In this document: in pieces, positions 32,163 to 40,729 of the stretch
Numbering within the stretch: position 1 is the stretch's first letter
Layout of the letters: each line of letters begins with the position of its first letter
Origin: Nonomuraea ceibae
GTDB taxonomy: Bacteria > Actinomycetota > Actinomycetes > Streptosporangiales > Streptosporangiaceae
Direction: 5' to 3'
Assembly: GCF_019396325.1 (NCBI RefSeq)
Contig: NZ_JAHKRO010000070.1
Span: 1 to 52,551 of the forward strand
DNA: 52,551 nucleotides
Notes under the pieces: generated by a model
Seen by the model: only the letters and a program-made list of their open reading frames with translations
Told to the model about the DNA's origin: nothing
The model's database searches: none
Program-made: the position numbers and the translations under genes

Positions 32163-32996
32163 ATGAGACGGATGACCGCGTTCCTCGCGCTGGCGGTGGG
32201 CCTGGCGGCCTGCGGCGCCCAGGGCGGCGCCGCGCCCGCCGGGCCCACCGGGGCCACCGGGCCGCCCCCGCGCTACACGGCGACGGTGACCGTGCTGGAG
32301 GACGGGACGCACGGCCCGCAGATGTGCCGCGCGCTGCTGGAGTCGATGCCGCCCCAGTGCGGCGGCCCCGACGTGGTGGGCTGGGACTGGAGCAAGGTCC
32401 GCCACGAGTCGGCCGCGAGCACCCGCTGGGGCCTGTACGTGGTCACCGGCACCTGGGACGGTGAGCGGCTCACGCTCACCGAGCCGCCGCGCCCTGCCGA
32501 AGGGGGAGCGGACCGGCCGGACCGCATCGGGACGCCGTGCCCCGCGCCCGAGGGCGGCTGGAAGCCGGTCGACCCGGCCAGGACGACGCCGGACGCCATG
32601 AACGAGGCCATCGCCAGGGCCGGATCGGCCAAGGAGTTCGCCGGGGCGTGGATCGACCGGCTCGACCCGGACCCGCCGGAGGAGGGCGAGGACCACGCCC
32701 GCGACGTCGTGCTGAACCTGGCCTTCACCGGCGACCTGTCAGGCCGGGAGGCGTGGATCCGGGAGGTGTGGGGCGGCGCGCTCTGCGTCACCGGCGCGAA
32801 GCGGACGCGGGCCGAGCTCTACGGGATCCAGGAGCGGGTCATGGACGAGAAGGGCGTGCTGGAGGCCGCCACCAGCGAGACGCGCAACCGGGTGGAGGTG
32901 ACCATGTGGCTGGCCACCCCCGAGCAGCGCGAGCGCCTGGCGGCCGCCTACGGGGACGCCGTCGCGGTGGAGGACGTCCTGAAGCCGGTCGGTTAG
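32163..32996 (+). CDS. Lipoprotein of unknown function
   Basis: A 277-residue protein with a lipoprotein signal peptide: MRRMTAFLALAVGLAAC ending in the lipobox L-A-A-C. A Gly/Pro/Ala linker follows. The mature part has paired cysteines (MCRALLESMPPQC, TPCPAPEGGW, ALCVTG) and no recognised domain. ATG 32163 has AGAGG just upstream; earlier in-frame starts would lose the signal peptide and run into the riboswitch. Likely anchored on the outer face of the membrane. Function unknown. Confidence 0.8.
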   Translation: MRRMTAFLALAVGLAACGAQGGAAPAGPTGATGPPPRYTATVTVLEDGTHGPQMCRALLESMPPQCGGPDVVGWDWSKVRHESAASTRWGLYVVTGTWDGERLTLTEPPRPAEGGADRPDRIGTPCPAPEGGWKPVDPARTTPDAMNEAIARAGSAKEFAGAWIDRLDPDPPEEGEDHARDVVLNLAFTGDLSGREAWIREVWGGALCVTGAKRTRAELYGIQERVMDEKGVLEAATSETRNRVEVTMWLATPEQRERLAAAYGDAVAVEDVLKPVG

Positions 32997-33003
32997 GTGG
33001 TGG

Positions 33004-33045
33004 CCGCGTGCGGGCCGGTCATGGCAGAGGCGGCCCGCACGCGGT
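33004..33045. terminator. Hairpin between lipoprotein and M28 peptidase genes
   Basis: CCGCGTGCGGGCCG and CGGCCCGCACGCGG form a 14-bp stem with a 13-base loop, between two convergent genes. Likely bidirectional. Confidence 0.7.
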
Positions 33046-33057
33046 GTCCAGGAGTGA

Positions 33058-34431
33058 TCAGACGCGCGCCCACAGCGCGGGCACGTTGGACGGCTCCCAG
33101 CCCGGCAGGCTGGTGTGCGCCTGCAGGCACCTGTAGCTGGCGCCCTGGTAGGTGACGACGTCCCCGGCCGCGTACGAGGTGTACGCCACCCAGGTGCCGC
33201 CGCCCGTGTCGCCGGCCACGGTGAGCGAGAACGAGGCCGACCGGTCGGCGCTCGCCCCGTCGCCGTTGACGCTGATCGGGTAGGTGCCCGGCGCGGTGCC
33301 GGCGGTGGTGGCGATCGTGACCGTGGACGACTGGCCCGCGGTGATCGTCGCCGGGCTGAACGTGACGCTGACGCCGGCGGGCACGCCGCTCGCCGAGAGC
33401 GTGACGCTCTGCGCCTGCCCGGAGCTGACCTGGGTGCTCACGGTCGTGGTGGCCGTGCCGCCCGGGTCGACCGACGCCGACGCCGGGTTCACCGAGATCG
33501 TGTAGTCGTCGGCGGGCGGGTTCTCCGAGCCGACCGCGAGCTTCCACAGCGCGTGCGCGATGGCGTCGGTGTTGCGGTCGAGCGCGGTGGTGTTGACGTT
33601 GGCCGGGTAGGTGTCGCACGCCCGGTGGTAGCAGCTGTCGAACGGCGCGTTCGCGGTGCCGCCCCACTTGGCCGCCTGGGCCGCCGTCTTGATCGCGCCC
33701 GCTCCGGTGGCCAGGCCGCCGACCCGCACCCCGGCGTTCTTGAACGAGGCGTGGTCGCTGCGCCCGTCACCTTCGCGGTCGGGGTCCGGCTGGACGCCGA
33801 TCGAGGTGAAGTACTCGGTGAACGCCTGCCGCAGCGTGGCGTCGTCGTCGTAGACGAAGTAGCCGGCGTTCCTGGAGGAGATCATGTCGAAGTTCAGGTA
33901 CGCCTCGACGCCCTGGGCGCCGCCGTTCTGCACGTAGTAGCGGGAGCCGACGAGGCCCTGCTCCTCCGCGCCCCACCAGCCGAAACGCACGTGCTTGGTG
34001 AGCGTCGGGTTCCTGGCGGCCAGCGTGAGCGCGACCTCCAGCAGCGCCCCGGAGCCCGAGGCGTTGTCGTTGATGGCCGCTCCGGCGCTGACGCCGTCGA
34101 GGTGCGCGCCGAGCATGAGAACCGGGCCGGCCGGACCGCCTCGCCAATCGGCGATCAGATTGCTGCCGCCGCTGAAGCTCTGCACCCGGGTGGTGTACCC
34201 GGCCGCGTCGAGCTTGCCCCTGATGTAATTCAGCGAGGCGGTGAAGCCCGGCCGGCCCGAGGCCCGATTGCCTCCGTTGGCGTTGGCGATCTGCTGGAAC
34301 TGGGCCAGATGCGCCGTCACGTTGGAGATCGGGATGTCCGGGGCGGTCTCCGCGACGGCGTTGGCCGTCTGCGGCTGTAAGAAGGTCAGCGTCAGCGCGA
34401 GCGTCGCGACTGCGCCCATGGTGAGTTTCAC
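33058..34431 (-). CDS. Secreted M28 aminopeptidase with Ig-like and chitin-binding modules
   Basis: A 457-residue secreted enzyme. Signal peptide: KLTMGAVATLALTLTFLQPQTANA. The M28 domain (about 30-305) has zinc and catalytic residues in MLGAHLDGVSAG, INDNASGSGALLEVAL, WWGAEEQGLVGSRYYV, NFDMISSRN and CYHRACDTYPAN, resembling Streptomyces griseus aminopeptidase S. An Ig-like domain follows (PASASVDPGGTATTTVSTQVSSG). The last 45 residues are a carbohydrate-binding module of the CBM5/12 type (WVAYTSYAAGDVVTYQG ... AHTSLPGWEPSNVPALW). It probably releases N-terminal residues from proteins near chitin or other polymer. GTG 34431 begins the signal peptide. Downstream of the M4 gene on the same strand. 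Confidence 0.9.
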   Translation of the reverse strand: MKLTMGAVATLALTLTFLQPQTANAVAETAPDIPISNVTAHLAQFQQIANANGGNRASGRPGFTASLNYIRGKLDAAGYTTRVQSFSGGSNLIADWRGGPAGPVLMLGAHLDGVSAGAAINDNASGSGALLEVALTLAARNPTLTKHVRFGWWGAEEQGLVGSRYYVQNGGAQGVEAYLNFDMISSRNAGYFVYDDDATLRQAFTEYFTSIGVQPDPDREGDGRSDHASFKNAGVRVGGLATGAGAIKTAAQAAKWGGTANAPFDSCYHRACDTYPANVNTTALDRNTDAIAHALWKLAVGSENPPADDYTISVNPASASVDPGGTATTTVSTQVSSGQAQSVTLSASGVPAGVSVTFSPATITAGQSSTVTIATTAGTAPGTYPISVNGDGASADRSASFSLTVAGDTGGGTWVAYTSYAAGDVVTYQGASYRCLQAHTSLPGWEPSNVPALWARV

Positions 34432-34457
34432 GGTGTCCCGCCTGTCTGAGAAAAGGG

Positions 34458-34483
34458 GGGCGGCCACCCCGGCGTGGCCGCCC
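34458..34483 (-). terminator. Rho-independent-like terminator after the M4 gene
   Basis: GGGCGGCCAC and GTGGCCGCCC form a 10-bp stem with a 6-base loop. On the minus strand it is followed by CCCTTTT, a T-run rare in this genome. It lies in the 64-base gap between the M4 and M28 genes, so the M28 gene may need its own promoter or read-through. Confidence 0.65.
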
Positions 34484-34495
34484 GGTCTTGAGGGG

Positions 34496-36808
34496 TCAGA
34501 TCCGCTGCCAGAGAGCAGGCACCAGGTTCGGCTCCCAGCCGGGGAGGCTGGTGTGCGCCTGGAGGCATCGGTAGCTGGAACCCTGGTGGGTGACGACGTC
34601 CCCGGTCGCGTACGGGGTCCACGGAGCCCAGGCGTCGCCGCCCTGGTCACTGCCCACCGTCAGGGTGAACGTGGCCGTGCGGTCGACGCTGGCGCCGTCG
34701 GCGTTCAGCGTGATCGGGTACGTGCCCGGCGTGACGCTCGCCGTGGTGGCGACCGTGACCGTGGACGACTGGCCGGAGTTGATCGTCTGCGGGCTGAAGG
34801 TCACGGTGACGCCGGCGGGCGCGCCGCTCGCCGTCAGCGCGACGCTCTGCGCGTCGCCCGAGGTGATCTGGGTGGCCAGCGTGGTCGTGGCGGAGCTGCC
34901 CGGCTGCACCGACGCCGAGGACGGGGTCACGGTGACGGAGAAGTCGTCGGCGACCTCGCCGAGCTGCAGGTTGTAGGTCGCGGTCCGGTCCACGTCGGCG
35001 CCGTCGGCCGTCACGGTGATCGCGTGGGCGCCCTGCGGGCTGTTGGCGGAGGTGGTCAGCGTGAGCGTGGAGCTCTGGCCGGCCTGGATGGTGGCCGGGC
35101 TGAAGGAGGCGGTGACGCCCGAGGGCAGGCCGCTCGCCCGCAGCGTGATCGACTGCGCCGAGCCGCTGGTCACGGTCGTGCTGACGGTCGTGGTGGCCGT
35201 GCCGCCCGGCTGCGTGCTGCCGGAGGCGGGGTTCAGCGTCATCGAGAACTCGTTGCCCTGGTTGCAGGGCTGCTCGCCGGCCTGCGGGCGGACGTTGATG
35301 CCGTCCCAGGCGGCCTTGACGACGTTGTACTCGGCGCAGCCGGTGTAGAGCGTCCTGGCGGCGTTCAGCGTGGCGACGCGGGCCTTGGCGTGCGTCCACG
35401 GCTGCGTCTTGGCGTTGAGGCCGGTCATGAAGATCTCGCCGGCCTTGCGGATGCCGATGCCGGTGATCGCGCCGCCGCCGTCACAGCGGGTGCTGGCGGG
35501 CTTGCCCGCCGGGTTGGTGCCCTCGGCGACCAGGTAGAACCAGTGGTTCTGGGGCCCGGCCGCGGCGTGCACCTCGGTGTTCGGGATCTGGGCGCTGTAG
35601 CAGTTGGGGTGGTTGAGCGCCTGCGGGTTGTACATGTTGCGGATCGGGCCGTTGCCGGCCAGGTTGACCTTCTCGCCGACCAGGTAGTCGGCCGGGTCGC
35701 TGGCGTTGTTCGCGTACGCCTCGGTCAGGGCGCCGAAGATGTCGCCGGTCGACTCGTTCAGGCCGCCGGCCTCGTTGCCGCTGCCGGCGCCGCCGCCGCC
35801 GGAGAACTGGAAGACGCCGTGCCCGAACTCGTGGGCGACCACGTCGATGGAGGTGAGCTGGGAGCTGCCGGCCTGGTTGCGGCCGAAGTTGGCGTAGGAG
35901 CCGTACCAGTAGGCGTTGACCGCCGACAGGCCCACGCGCGCCGGGTAGCCGCCGCCCGAGCCGTTGACGCCGTTGCGGCCGAGCCACTCGCGCATCATGT
36001 CCCACTGCTTCTGGGCGCCGTAGAGGGCGTCCACGCAGGCGGTCTCCATGTTGGTGCCGCTGCCGTTGCCCCAGGTGTCGGTGGTCTTGGTGAACGGCTG
36101 GCCGTTCTGCCCGCCGCACTGCACGCCGGGACGGTTCGGGTCGCGCATCGTGTAGGACGGCGTGGTGTCGATGGAGACGGTGCCGACGTGGTGGCCGTTG
36201 CCGGTGCCCGCCCTGACCTCGTCCCAGGAGTCGACGACCTTGCCGGTGCGCGCGTCCACGAACACGTGGAGGATGCTCGGGCGGTCGGCGGCGGTGACGA
36301 CGACCTCCCAGGTGAGCTTCGGCGTCGCGGTGGCGGCGTGCACGACGAGCTTCGGCGTGGCGACGCTGGCCGCCGCGGTGCCGAGGTGCTTCCTGGCGGC
36401 GACGGCCGCGGCGGCCGCGGTGACGCGCGCCTTGACGCTCACGTCGATAGTGGCGCGCTGGCCGGTGGTGACCGTGTTGACGACCGCGCCGGACTCGTCG
36501 GTGCCCACGACGACGTCGCCGCCGTAGACGGGCAGGCCCTGGTGGGTCCGGGAGTAGGTGAGGAACTGCAGGCCGCGCACGCCGGTGACGGCGGACGAGA
36601 GCGTGAACTCGTCCTGCGCCGCCGCCTTGAGCGCCGCCGGCTCGGCGAGCATGAGGCTGGTCGCGGTGGTGAGCGCGTTGCGGCGTTCGTCCGGACCGGG
36701 GGGATCGGCCACCTGCATCGCCTGGGCGCTGGTGGCGCCCGCGAGCGTGCTGGTGATCAGGGCTAACGCGAGCGTGGCGGCAGCCCCCAACCTGAGTCTG
36801 GGGTTCAC
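34496..36808 (-). CDS. Secreted M4 thermolysin-family protease with two Ig-like domains and a chitin-binding module
   Basis: A 770-residue preproenzyme. Signal peptide: GAAATLALALITSTLAGATSAQA. The FTP/PepSY propeptide spans about 40-190 (LTYSRTHQGLPVYGGDVVV). The M4 domain has H326-E327-F-G-H330 (VVAHEFGHGV) and the third zinc ligand Glu in GGLNESTGDIFGALTEAYA. The C-terminal part of the catalytic domain carries AEIPNTEVHAAAGPQNHWFYL-like sequence. Two Ig-like repeats follow (about 500-710), then the same CBM5/12 module as the M28 protein. Start GTG 36808 has GGAG seven bases upstream. It is secreted and self-activated in this family. The terminator above lies between it and the M28 gene. 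Confidence 0.93.
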   Translation of the reverse strand: MNPRLRLGAAATLALALITSTLAGATSAQAMQVADPPGPDERRNALTTATSLMLAEPAALKAAAQDEFTLSSAVTGVRGLQFLTYSRTHQGLPVYGGDVVVGTDESGAVVNTVTTGQRATIDVSVKARVTAAAAAVAARKHLGTAAASVATPKLVVHAATATPKLTWEVVVTAADRPSILHVFVDARTGKVVDSWDEVRAGTGNGHHVGTVSIDTTPSYTMRDPNRPGVQCGGQNGQPFTKTTDTWGNGSGTNMETACVDALYGAQKQWDMMREWLGRNGVNGSGGGYPARVGLSAVNAYWYGSYANFGRNQAGSSQLTSIDVVAHEFGHGVFQFSGGGGAGSGNEAGGLNESTGDIFGALTEAYANNASDPADYLVGEKVNLAGNGPIRNMYNPQALNHPNCYSAQIPNTEVHAAAGPQNHWFYLVAEGTNPAGKPASTRCDGGGAITGIGIRKAGEIFMTGLNAKTQPWTHAKARVATLNAARTLYTGCAEYNVVKAAWDGINVRPQAGEQPCNQGNEFSMTLNPASGSTQPGGTATTTVSTTVTSGSAQSITLRASGLPSGVTASFSPATIQAGQSSTLTLTTSANSPQGAHAITVTADGADVDRTATYNLQLGEVADDFSVTVTPSSASVQPGSSATTTLATQITSGDAQSVALTASGAPAGVTVTFSPQTINSGQSSTVTVATTASVTPGTYPITLNADGASVDRTATFTLTVGSDQGGDAWAPWTPYATGDVVTHQGSSYRCLQAHTSLPGWEPNLVPALWQRI

Positions 36809-36908
36809 TCTCTGGCTCCTACGGGGGTGTGGAGTGGAAGAGCCCCGGCCGGCTGGGGTCACTCAAACCATGCCACCGCCAGTACGAAAACTGGTACCCA
36901 ACATTTTC

Positions 36909-37880
36909 CTATAACGTCACGCTATGGCCATGATCAAGTGGCCCGTGGCGCTTCAACCAGGCCCGATAGGCGGGCGCCCGCACCGACTCCGCCCAGTACG
37001 TCTTCCGCACGGCCTGGACCAGGTCGGCCGCGGTCGCGGCGAGCGGGCCGCGGGCCGACCAGCCCAGCAGGTGCCGGAAGCGCAGCGGGGTCCCGGCCAG
37101 CGGGCGCAGCGTGACCCGGCCCCGGGGCGGCGCGGTCGCCTGGAAGAGGCCGACGCACCGGTCCTCGGAGATCAGGTCGAGCGCCACGTCGAGGTTGACG
37201 CCGTAGGACATGCGGGGCTCGAAGCCGCGCTCGGCGCAGGCGGCCCAGAAGTGCTCGCGCGGGCCCGCCTCGATCAGCGGCGGCAGCGCCCAGTCGGCGT
37301 CCGCCAGGTCGGCCAGCTCCACCTCCTCCTGCGCGGCCAGCGGGTGGTCGTGCGCCAGGCCCACGAACAGCGGCTCGGTGGCGACCACCGCGTAGACCGC
37401 GCCCTGCGGCGGTGACAGCTCGTGCCCCGGGTAGTCGTCCAGCGTGGCCAGCTCGATCCGCTCGGCGGCCAGCAGGCCGGGCAGCGGGTCCAGCGACTGC
37501 TCGGTGCGCAGGCTGACGTCGGCGTCGGGGAGCAGCGTGCGCAGGCTCTTGGCCACGTAGATCGCCAGCCGGGTGGGCGCGCAGCCGACCCGGATGCGGG
37601 CGTGCCCGGCGGCCTCGGCGCGGCGCAGGGTGTCGCGTTCCAGTTCCTCGAAGGCGGGCAGCAGCGACCGCGACCTGACCAGCAGCCACGCGCCGAGCGG
37701 GGTGGGCGTCGCGCCGTCCGGCCCGCGCTCGAACAGCGTGCCGCCGAGGCGCCGTTCGATCCGCTGGAGCTGGGCGGCCAGGGCGGGCTGGGACATCCCC
37801 AGGGCGCCGGCGGCGCGGGAAATGCTGCCGGTGTCGGCGATCGCGCACAGCACCCGGAGGTGGCGCACCTCGAGTTCCAC
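36909..37880 (-). CDS. LysR-family transcriptional regulator
   Basis: A 323-residue LTTR. The winged helix is at residues 5-65: RHLRVLCAIADTGSISRAAGALGMSQPALAAQLQRIERRLGGTLFER. The effector-binding domain follows, with ARIRVGCAPTRLAIYVAKSL. The start GTG 37880 precedes the HTH directly. AT-rich DNA at 37885-37915 is its likely promoter. It lies 42 bases downstream of the gamma-glutamyl hydrolase gene in the same direction and upstream of the protease genes; which of the two it controls is not clear. Confidence 0.9.
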   Translation of the reverse strand: MELEVRHLRVLCAIADTGSISRAAGALGMSQPALAAQLQRIERRLGGTLFERGPDGATPTPLGAWLLVRSRSLLPAFEELERDTLRRAEAAGHARIRVGCAPTRLAIYVAKSLRTLLPDADVSLRTEQSLDPLPGLLAAERIELATLDDYPGHELSPPQGAVYAVVATEPLFVGLAHDHPLAAQEEVELADLADADWALPPLIEAGPREHFWAACAERGFEPRMSYGVNLDVALDLISEDRCVGLFQATAPPRGRVTLRPLAGTPLRFRHLLGWSARGPLAATAADLVQAVRKTYWAESVRAPAYRAWLKRHGPLDHGHSVTL

Positions 37881-37922
37881 GCTTCGAGCTTAAAAGTAAA
37901 GAAGCTTTCCAGTAAGGCCCAA

Positions 37923-38615
37923 TCAGGGACAGGCCGCGACCAGAGCCTCGAACAGCTCGCATCCCGTGGCCGCCTCCGGATGCCACTGGACCGCCACGGC
38001 GAACGGACGGGAGTCCAGCTCGACGGCCTCGACCGTGCCGTCGTCCGCCGTGGCCGTCACCGCCAGCCCGGCCGCCAGGCGGTCCACGGCCTGGTGGTGA
38101 TAGTGCGGCACGTCCACCGGGCCGTCGCCGAGCGCCTTCGCCACCCGGCTGCCCGCCACCGGCCGGACCGGCGACCACCCGAACGCGCCCGGCGCGGGGG
38201 AGTGGCCGGTGTGCCCGACGACATCAGGCAGATGCTGGTGGAGCGTGCCGCCGAGCGCCACGTTCAGCACCTGGAGCCCCCGACACACGCCCAGGAACGG
38301 CAGCCCGGCGTCCAGCGCCGCCGCCAGCAGCGCGAACTCCGCCTCGTCGCGGAACTCCCGTACGTATCCCGTCCGCTCGTCCTGCGGCGCGCCGTAGCGT
38401 GCCGGGGCGATGTCGCCGCCGCCCGCCACGATCAGCCCGTCCAGCCGCGCGACCAGCCTGGCGGGCGCGCCGGCGGGCGGCAGCACGACCGGCTGGCCGC
38501 CCGCCCGCACGACCTGCTCCACGTACGCGTACGGCAGCAGCGCCGCCGTCGTCTCCCACACCGTGTAGCGCGCGGGCTCGACGTAGCAGGTGACGCCGAT
38601 GACCGGACGGCTCAC
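37923..38615 (-). CDS. Gamma-glutamyl-gamma-aminobutyrate hydrolase-like (PuuD family)
   Basis: A 230-residue class I glutamine-amidotransferase-fold hydrolase (peptidase C26). The catalytic triad is C111 (FLGVCRGLQVLN), H212 and E214 (VQWHPEA). PIGVTCY-like start, LDGLIVAGGGDIAPARYG and HHQAVDRLAAGL are typical. It would cleave the gamma-glutamyl amide made by the glutamine-synthetase-like enzyme three genes upstream, returning glutamate. Start GTG 38615 overlaps the SDR stop by four bases (GTGA). Substrate may be gamma-glutamyl-GABA or gamma-glutamyl-glycine. Confidence 0.9.
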   Translation of the reverse strand: MSRPVIGVTCYVEPARYTVWETTAALLPYAYVEQVVRAGGQPVVLPPAGAPARLVARLDGLIVAGGGDIAPARYGAPQDERTGYVREFRDEAEFALLAAALDAGLPFLGVCRGLQVLNVALGGTLHQHLPDVVGHTGHSPAPGAFGWSPVRPVAGSRVAKALGDGPVDVPHYHHQAVDRLAAGLAVTATADDGTVEAVELDSRPFAVAVQWHPEAATGCELFEALVAACP

Positions 38616-39376
38616 AGCGGCGTCACGTACGCGCCGGAGATGCCGCCGTCGACCAGGAACTGCGACGCGGTGATGAACGAGGCGTCGTCGCTGGCCAGGA
38701 ACGCCACCGCGGCCGCGATCTCCGACGCCTCGGCGAAGCGCCCGATCGGCACGTGCACCAGGCGGCGCTGGGCGCGCTCCGGGTCCTTGGCGAACAGCTC
38801 CTGGAGCAGCGGCGTGTTGACCGGCCCCGGGCACAGCGCGTTGACCCGGATGCCCTCGCGGGCGAACTGGACGCCGAGCTCGCGCGACATCGACAGCACC
38901 CCGCCCTTGGAGGCGGTGTAGGAGATCTGCGAGGTGGCCGAGCCCATCACCGCGACGAACGAGGCCGTGTTGATGATCGAGCCCTTGCCCTGGCGGCGCA
39001 TGTACTCCAGGGCGTGCTTGCAGCACAGGTAGACGCTGGTCAGGTTGACCTCCTGGACCCGCCGCCAGGCGTCGAGGCCGGTCTCCAGGATGGAGTCGTC
39101 GTCCGGCGGCGAGATGCCCGCGTTGTTGAACGCGACGTCCACGCTGCCGTAGGTCTCGAACGCCGTGCGGAACAGCCGCTCGACGTCCTCCTCGCTGGTC
39201 ACGTCCGCCTTGACGAACAGGCCGCCGACCTCGGCCGCGGCCTTGACGCCCGCCTCCTCGTCGATGTCGGCGCACACCACGCGGGCGCCCTCCTGGGCGA
39301 ACCGGCGCGCGGTGGCCAGGCCGATGCCGCTGCCGGCCCCGGTGATGACGGCGACGCGGTCCTGCAAACGCTGCAT
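38612..39376 (-). CDS. SDR-family oxidoreductase
   Basis: A 254-residue classical short-chain dehydrogenase. Cofactor motif TGAGSGIGLATA with D38-type acidic residue after it (VVCADIDEE) suggests NAD(H). NNAG lies in VAFNNAGISPP, and the catalytic Tyr-x-x-x-Lys in ISYTASKGGVL. The C-terminal FLVDGGISGAYV is usual. In this operon it lies where an amine oxidase is found in the E. coli Puu pathway, so it may oxidise a gamma-glutamyl amino alcohol to the aldehyde. Three bases separate it from the ALDH gene. Confidence 0.9.
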   Translation of the reverse strand: MQRLQDRVAVITGAGSGIGLATARRFAQEGARVVCADIDEEAGVKAAAEVGGLFVKADVTSEEDVERLFRTAFETYGSVDVAFNNAGISPPDDDSILETGLDAWRRVQEVNLTSVYLCCKHALEYMRRQGKGSIINTASFVAVMGSATSQISYTASKGGVLSMSRELGVQFAREGIRVNALCPGPVNTPLLQELFAKDPERAQRRLVHVPIGRFAEASEIAAAVAFLASDDASFITASQFLVDGGISGAYVTPL

Positions 39377-39379
39377 GCG

Positions 39380-40729
39380 CTACTCCGTGGATATGAAGAC
39401 GTTCTTGGTCTCGGTGAAGGCCGTCAGGGCGTCGGGGCCCAGCTCGCGGCCCAGCCCCGACTGCTTGAAGCCGCCGAACGGGGTCCAGTGGCGTACGGAC
39501 GAGTTGGAGTTCACCGACAGTGTGCCCGCCTCGACGGCCCTGGCCACGCGCAGCGCCCGGCCGACGTCCCGGGTCCAGATGGAGCCGCTCAGGCCGTAAC
39601 GGGTGTCGTTGGCGATGCGCACCGCCTCGGCCTCGCCGGCGAACGGGACGACCGACACCACCGGGCCGAAGATCTCCTCGGTGAACGCCCGGTCCGTCAC
39701 CGCCGGCGTCAGCACCGTCGGCGGGAACCAGAAGCCCTTGCCCTGCGGGCAGGAGCCCTGAAGGTACGGCTCGGCCTCGACGAAGCCGCTGACCCTGGCC
39801 AGATGCTCGGCGCTGATGAGCGGGCCCATCTCGGTGGCCGGGTCGAGCGGGTCGCCCACGCGCACGGCCAGCACGGCCCGTGACAGGCGCTCCAGGAACT
39901 CGTCGTACACCTCGGCCTGGACCAGGACGCGGGAGCGGGCGCAGCAGTCCTGGCCGGAGTTGTCGAAGACGGCGTACGGCGCGGCGGCGGCGGCCTTCTC
40001 CAGGTCGGCGTCCGCGAAGATGATGTTCGCGGACTTGCCGCCCAGCTCCAGCGTGAGGCGCTTGACGTGGTGCGCCGCCTTGGCGGCGATCTCCTTGCCC
40101 ACCTCGGTCGAGCCGGTGAACACGATCTTGGCCACGTCCGGGTGCTCGACCAGCCGGGCGCCCGCGACCTCGCCCGCCCCCGGCAGCACCTGGAGCACGC
40201 CCTCGGGCAGCCCCGCCGCCAGCGCCAGCTCGGCCAGCCGCAGCGCCGTCAGCGGCGTCCACTCGGCCGGCTTGACGATCACCGTGTTGCCCGCCGCCAG
40301 CGCCGGGGCGACGCCCCAGCTCATGATCAGCATCGGGAAGTTCCACGGCACGATCACGCCCACCACGCCCAGCGGCTCCTGGAACGTCACGTCCACGCCG
40401 CCCGCCACCGGGATCTGCTTGCCGTGGTTGCGCTCCGGCGCGGCGGCGTAGAAGTGCAGCACGTCGCGGACGGCCCCTGCCTCCCAGCGGGCGTTGCCGA
40501 TCGGGTGGCCGGAGTTGGCCACCTCCAGCAGCGCCAGCTCCTCGGCGTGCGCGTCCACCACGTCCGCGAACGCGCGCAGCAGCCGCGCCCGGTCTCCCGG
40601 CGCGACCTCGCGCCAGGCCGCCTGCGCCTTCCTGGCACGCTCCACGGCCAGGTCCACCTCGGCGGCCCCGGCGAACTCGACCTCGGCGACGACCTCTTCG
40701 GTCGCCGGATTGATGATCCGCATGCTCAC
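39380..40729 (-). CDS. NAD(P)-dependent aldehyde dehydrogenase
   Basis: A 449-residue ALDH. Motifs: VPWNFPMLIMSWGVAPALAAGN, KPAEWTPLTALRLAEL, the NAD loop FTGSTEVGKEI, catalytic Glu in TLELGGKSANIIF, catalytic Cys in NSGQDCCARSRV and the end motif EEIFGPVVSV. It resembles gamma-glutamyl-gamma-aminobutyraldehyde and related dehydrogenases. Start GTG 40729 overlaps the upstream stop (GTGA); ATG 40723 is the alternative. In the operon it would oxidise the aldehyde made by the SDR to an acid. Confidence 0.92.
   Translation of the reverse strand: MSMRIINPATEEVVAEVEFAGAAEVDLAVERARKAQAAWREVAPGDRARLLRAFADVVDAHAEELALLEVANSGHPIGNARWEAGAVRDVLHFYAAAPERNHGKQIPVAGGVDVTFQEPLGVVGVIVPWNFPMLIMSWGVAPALAAGNTVIVKPAEWTPLTALRLAELALAAGLPEGVLQVLPGAGEVAGARLVEHPDVAKIVFTGSTEVGKEIAAKAAHHVKRLTLELGGKSANIIFADADLEKAAAAAPYAVFDNSGQDCCARSRVLVQAEVYDEFLERLSRAVLAVRVGDPLDPATEMGPLISAEHLARVSGFVEAEPYLQGSCPQGKGFWFPPTVLTPAVTDRAFTEEIFGPVVSVVPFAGEAEAVRIANDTRYGLSGSIWTRDVGRALRVARAVEAGTLSVNSNSSVRHWTPFGGFKQSGLGRELGPDALTAFTETKNVFISTE

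Noticed and set aside
34241..36766. An 841-codon plus-strand open frame over the M4 protease gene
   Set aside because: The M4 protein on the other strand has a signal peptide, HExxH and known domains; the plus-strand product has none.
37923..40346. An 807-codon minus-strand frame suggesting an ALDH-SDR-hydrolase fusion
   Set aside because: The upstream part lies in the wrong frame for the ALDH and SDR genes, each of which is complete; only the last 230 codons are the hydrolase.
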